Origin: Zychaea mexicana
Taxonomy: Eukaryota > Mucoromycota > Mucoromycetes > Mucorales > Lichtheimiaceae
Direction: 5' to 3'
Length of the DNA stretch: 13,056 bases
Assembly: GCF_025766255.1 (NCBI RefSeq)
Contig: NW_026516956.1
Span: 1 to 13,056, forward strand
The notes beneath the pieces are model-generated. The model was not told the DNA's origin. It saw only the letters and a program-made list of their open reading frames with translations, and ran no database searches. Below are positions 9,410-13,056 of the stretch, one piece after another (the first letter of the stretch is position 1; every line of letters starts with the position of its first letter). Both the position numbers and the translations under genes were made by a program.

Positions 9410-10157
9410 ATAATCGATACGAAACTGCCGATGAAATCCACCAGAGTGCTGCCAGAGAAGTTTACAAGTACTGCCGCGCCTGGCTATCAATTGACGCCTG
9501 GATTTATATGTACAAGCATTGGTATACATACAATCAATGGCGTTTGTGGGCGCGTAGCGTCGTTCCAAATCGGGTTCCGTATGGCAGAGCCAATAACTTC
9601 ATCGAAGCGCACTGGAAGGTTTTTAAATGTAACTACCTTTACAGACATCCTCGTGCCCGCTTAGATATGCTTGTGTACGTTATTTGCGACAAGTACTTTC
9701 CAAATGTAAAAGACAAATTCAACAGCTTGATGGTTGCTGGTAATGAGCCTAACAAATGGGCGTACAACTTTGTTAAATACTGGAATAAGGCCTATCGCAC
9801 ACCACAGAACATACAGGCAGATCGACTGTACCTACCTTCCGTCGAAAATTGGACCTGTGGCTGCCCAGCTTATTTACAAAACCGGTATTTAATCTGCAAG
9901 CATCTAATCCAGCGTTCTAACCACCGACGACTTGTAGCTAGAACATATATTATCTTGCGACAAAGCAGTGCTCCGTTCATTTCGTTCAAATTCCTATATG
10001 GCAGAATAATTTTAGTCTTCACCATATCACATGCTTCGCATGGTCTTCATTATGCGAGTAACATACACTCAAAGTAGTTGTTAGTCCAATATTATGTGAA
10101 TACCGTTCTAAGCTGATTCAAGAGATGTAGCCAAGACATTCGAATAGTAATCGCAAA

Positions 10158-10163
10158 AATAAA
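10158..10163 (+). promoter_or_regulatory. AATAAA polyadenylation signal downstream of MULE-2
   Basis: A perfect AATAAA lies about 80 bases after the last stop codon of the MULE-2 transposase, the expected distance for its 3' UTR. Confidence 0.35.
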
Positions 10164-10201
10164 CATTGAGTACAAGATCAGGAAACGAAAAGGATATATA
10201 A

Positions 10202-11187
10202 AGGCACTGCAAAAAAGATGAGCATAATATCATCCTACCTATCATTGTACTTAGATATATATATGTGCTAGACCAAGAGACGAATATACCTATCCTGACA
10301 AGGCCTTTGTATCATATTGTGCAGCCCTTCATGTTCATCTTTGTCTTTCTTGTCCTAATCCAATTACAGCATATACCTGAGCGAGCAGCCACTACTCTCA
10401 TCAGCTTTGTAACAGTGCTCACAAGCATATTTCCCAATCCCTCTTCGCTCATTGCACAAACCATTCCACAAAACATTGCTAGCTTGAAAAGGTGGATAGG
10501 CTTCGAATCCTTGACTGAAGACCTTAGGATGTACAGTACTTGACCCACCTACCAGGGTATCTACCCTTTCCGCGGTCCACAAAAGTGTACAAAACAGAGC
10601 CGACAGATGGATGGTACTCTCTGTGATACGCCTCTTATGCGACCGGTAGTGAACAACAACAGCAGTAACAGCTGACGACCTTTGAAGCATTATCCGTACT
10701 ATCCACTGCAGCAAAGCTTGCAACGACTATTTATGCAAGAAGGATTCGAACAGAAGATCGCACAGTGGCAAAATCGCGAGTATCAAACAACCAACTTGCA
10801 TGATGTATACGACGATATGATGTGGCCTGAGCTCAAGGTACCTAACAACAACTTGCCGTTCGTCGAAACTCCTCGCTCGTTAATGCTCACACTGAACGTT
10901 GACTGGTTTGCGCTATTCGACAGTGGGTATTCATGCAGTGCCATCTACCTTGTCGTCTACAATTTGCCTCACATGGAGCGGTGTAACACTGAGAATGTGA
11001 TTCTTGTTGGCGTTATGCCAGGTCCAAAAGAACCTAGTACCTACGAGCTGAGCTATTACTTCGAGCCACTTGTTGACGATGTACTACAGTTATATAATGG
11101 AATCACGATCCCAACCTACTAGCATCGCAATGGCGCTTTTGTCTATGCTGCCCTACTGAACATCACATGCGACATTCCAGCTGCCTA
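10202..11187 (+). pseudogene. tnp2 (CACTA/En-Spm-type) transposase fragment, three nonsense codons, cut by an insertion
   Basis: One frame is open from 10202, with no ATG at its start, to the insertion point at 11187. It is broken by TGA 10541-10543, TGA 10673-10675 and TAG 11120-11122. The order of motifs is that of fungal tnp2-family transposases: a hydrophobic stretch, IASLKRWIGFESLTEDLR, a Cys-bearing linker, then YPYYPLQQSLQRLFMQEGF, the core LTLNVDWFALFDSGYS followed by IYLVVYNLP, NVILVGVMPGPKEP, and finally AALLNITCDIPA, where the family continues with ARK-type residues. The reading stops exactly where base composition collapses at 11188. The 45 bases at 13012-13056 may be the far side of the same gene, but this is too short to prove. 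Upstream and downstream parts are missing, so it is a dead fragment. Confidence 0.83.
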
Positions 11188-11200
11188 GGAGGAATATTCC
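11188..11200 (+). repeat. Left terminal inverted repeat of the AT-rich element
   Basis: GGAGGAATATTCC matches the inverse of the right end at 10 of 13 positions, including the first seven. It also marks the exact point where coding similarity of the tnp2 frame ends. Confidence 0.5.
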
Positions 11201-11267
11201 ATAAATATAAAATAATAATATAACTTAAAATATTAATTATTCTTTAATATAATTTTAAATTTTTAAA

Positions 11268-12883
11268 TTATAAATTAATTCCTGATATTAATATATTTTT
11301 TTCTGATAAATAATCAGCTAATAGTTCTTTTTCATTAAAAGAAGATAAAATTATCTATGAATTATCATTACTATTAAATCCTTTCCATTTAACTAAAAAC
11401 TTATAACTTTTATCAATAATTTTATGTTCAATAATATTTTCTATTTCATATATTTTTTCAACTTTATTTTTATCTCTTACTTTATTTATATCTTTAATTT
11501 TATTTATTGATTTTGATTTATATTTTCGTTTTTTTGTTTTACCTTTTAACTCTGGAAAATCATCTTCACTTTCTTCATTAATTTCATTTTCACTTTCTTC
11601 ACTATCTAATATCATATTATTTATATCATTATCTAATATTAAATTCATAATTTCTTTTTGTAATTTTGTTATCTCATTTATTTTTTCTAACTGTTCCATT
11701 TCATTTATATAAACAATATCAGTTAATCTTTATTCAAAAGGAAATTCGAAATTATTTATTTCCCAAAGTTTATGATGAGGTTGGGTAATTATATTAAATT
11801 TTTCAGAGAATCGTTTAATATTTTTTAATAAAAAAGAAACTTTTAATTGTAAATTTATATATTTATAATCAGATGTTTTAATTGTTGAATTGTTATTACT
11901 AAATCGTTAAATATATTATGTAATTCACAGAACTGATTTTCTACTATATTTCTAAATTTTCCAAAAACACTATTAAAATATTTTTCTTATTCATTTAATT
12001 CAATATTATTCTCTTTCCGTATAAAATAAAAAAAGTTTTTATCACTTATATCATCAAACCCTTTATTACTACATAATTCAATAAATTGGTTTATAAATAA
12101 TGTATATCCTCCATCAAAAGTAATACAATCATGTTTATAAATTTTATTATATAATTTCATATTAAGAAACATTGAACCATCATTACTTTCACCGCATAAT
12201 TAACTTTTATTAACAAATATTACCATTTCATTAATATCTATTAAAACTTGGGTACGTAAACCACTTGTTTTTAATTTATATGACCATTTTTTCTGTAAAG
12301 AAATATCAGGTTTATTATATTTAATAGTACTATCATAGCCATCTAACATTAATGTCACATATTTAAAATATTTAGGGTTTTTTATAAGAGCAGATAAAAT
12401 TCTTATTTTAATATTACTAAACATATCTAATAAATAACTATTTACTTTTTTATTTAATTTTTCATAATTAGTAATCCAAAAACTTTTATATAATCTATAA
12501 TATGATGTTGAGGATATATCTTTATTTATTTCAATATGAGGATGACCATTTATAAGATGATATATTAAATATAATCCTTTATCTATCTCTAAATAAGGAC
12601 CTGGATATTCTTTGTTTGTATATAATTCATTTAAAAAGAAGAAAACAGAAATATACCCTAATTTATTTTTTAATTCATTTTTAATAGTATTTATATTTTT
12701 AATTGCTTTTAATTTAGTTCGATATTTATATTTTTTTGTTATTTTACCCTAATCTTTATCTAAAAAACCCCATTTATTTAATACAATACTATCAATTTCT
12801 TTTTTTAAATCAGTTCTATATTTTTCATATTATTCGGAATTTTCATAAATATATTCATCAGCCATAAAGTCCATAGAAGACAT
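11268..12883 (-). pseudogene. DDE_Tnp_4-type transposase with C-terminal chromodomain; six nonsense codons and one frameshift
   Basis: From ATG 12883 a Lys/Asn/Ile-rich protein of about 530 residues can be followed. The DDE part shows YVTLMLDGYD (Asp181), KTSGLRTQVLIDINEMV, ESNDGSMF (Asp235), CITFDGGYTLF (Asp257), and SVFGKFRNIVENQF (Glu315), the DDE_Tnp_4 order. A one-base frameshift lies near 11894-11905. After an acidic then Lys-rich linker comes a chromodomain (about 11459-11300): EKIYEIENII, FLVKWKGFNS, NDNS, then SSFNEKELLADYL. Chromodomains bind methylated histone H3, which could steer insertion to heterochromatin. In-frame stops are at 12832-12830, 12751-12749, 12202-12200, 11989-11987, 11732-11730 and 11357-11355; the last sits where the chromodomain Trp is expected. 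The final TAA is 11270-11268. No intron is needed, unlike in the neighbouring transposases. Confidence 0.75.
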
Positions 12884-12998
12884 ATTGTATCATATTTTTG
12901 TCAATATAAAAAAATTCAATTTTATTTTTATTTTTTATACAAAATTATATATTAAAAAATAATAAAAGATTATAAAATTAATAAAATTTCATAAAATA
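12884..12998. other. 5' non-coding end of the AT-rich element
   Basis: Almost pure A/T sequence between the transposase start and the right TIR. It contains many TATA-like strings, so a specific promoter cannot be named. Confidence 0.4.
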
Positions 12999-13011
12999 GG
13001 TTTGTTCCTCC
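12999..13011 (-). repeat. Right terminal inverted repeat of the AT-rich element
   Basis: Read on the minus strand it is GGAGGAACAAACC. Outside it, the base composition returns to normal from 13012. Confidence 0.5.
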
Positions 13012-13056
13012 AGCTTCTGCAAAAATTGTTGTAATTCCTTTGGAATGTAGAATAGC

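Larger units (their letters stand above)
7587..10077 (+). pseudogene. Second MULE transposase (MULE-2) with SWIM finger, multi-exon, decayed
   Basis: It is not closely similar to MULE-1. The frame starts at ATG 7587 and is interrupted by TAG 7767-7769, TGA 8511-8513 (at the second-last residue of a YYWW-like motif) and TAA 8974-8976. Phase-preserving introns fit at 7944-8006 (63 nt, donor GTATGT) and 9311-9409 (99 nt, acceptor TTGTTGTAG); two short ones are possible at 8613-8661 and 8684-8737, which would remove three more stops. Motifs in order: EEYYIDSPFKTS with the first Asp (8821-8823), VFSDKDRSQI with the second (9019-9021), NNFIEAHWK with the Glu (9604-9606), and a SWIM finger C-G-C, ten residues, C-K-H (9856-9903). 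The usual CxxH between the second Asp and the Glu is instead R-IW-E. The C-terminus after SWIM looks degenerate. Function is lost in this copy. Confidence 0.82.
11188..13011. mobile_element. AT-rich DNA transposon with DDE_Tnp_4 plus chromodomain gene, nested in the tnp2 gene
   Basis: This 1,824-bp block has about 18% GC in two lines counted by hand (11 of 60 at 11641-11700 and at 12721-12780), against 30 of 60 at 10861-10920. Its ends are short inverted repeats: GGAGGAATATTCC at 11188-11200 and the inverse of GGAGGAACAAACC at 12999-13011 (10 of 13 matching). The flanks both begin AGCT (AGCTGCCTA before, AGCTTCTGC after), which could be a degraded target duplication. It holds one transposase gene on the minus strand with short terminal non-coding parts. 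Composition and codon use differ strongly from all neighbours, so it probably arrived from, or evolved in, a more AT-rich genome. Confidence 0.7.

Noticed and set aside
10195..10204. TATATAAAGG promoter-like string before the tnp2 fragment
   Set aside because: The tnp2 frame downstream has no start codon and is an internal fragment, so a promoter here has no evident gene; A/T-rich text is common in this stretch.
11268..12883. Ciliate-like genetic code (TAA/TAG as Gln) to explain stops in the AT-rich gene
   Set aside because: CAA and CAG are also used for Gln, and the TAG at 11357-11355 falls at an expected Trp of the chromodomain; nonsense mutation fits better.
13012..13056. Continuation of the tnp2 gene after the insertion
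   Set aside because: The 45 bases can be read as a plausible continuation, but they are too few to confirm, so no feature was called.

Overview
This looks like nuclear DNA of a filamentous, probably early-diverging (Mucoromycota-type) fungus. The reasons are short introns (49-99 nt) with GT/AG ends inside otherwise continuous reading frames, and the particular mix of transposase families: MULEs with SWIM fingers, a tnp2/CACTA-type transposase and a PIF/Harbinger pair. I see no ordinary cellular gene, rRNA, tRNA or CRISPR array. Essentially the whole window is transposable elements or their remains.

Layout. (1) 1-1937: right part of a PIF/Harbinger-like element, with the 3' half of a DDE_Tnp_4 transposase (+) converging on a Myb/SANT-like partner gene (-). 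(2) 2283-2418: a 136-bp MITE-like inverted-repeat unit. (3) 2427-7148: a 4.7-kb Mutator-like element with terminal inverted repeats of about 917 bp that are about 98.6% identical. It carries a nearly intact transposase (3485-5795, -) with DDE and SWIM domains, one intron and two nonsense codons. (4) 7149-7586: short palindromic non-coding debris. (5) 7587-10077: a second, unrelated and more decayed MULE transposase (+) with several introns and three nonsense codons. (6) 10202-11187: a tnp2 (CACTA/En-Spm-type) transposase fragment, cut off by (7) 11188-13011, a 1.8-kb element of about 18-20% GC in a neighbourhood of about 40-50%. That element encodes, on the minus strand, a DDE_Tnp_4-type transposase followed in the same coding tract by a C-terminal chromodomain.

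The most interesting signals are as follows. The AT-rich chromodomain element sits inside another transposon and looks compositionally foreign. At least 17 in-frame nonsense codons are spread over six transposon genes with only one clear frameshift; every one can be a single C:G to T:A change, and the two long TIRs differ mainly by transitions (11 of 13 substitutions), which resembles RIP-like or deamination-driven decay. The long TIRs also hold protein-like reading frames beside good splice-site matches, which may be a captured gene. All family calls come from reading motifs by eye; no database search was possible.
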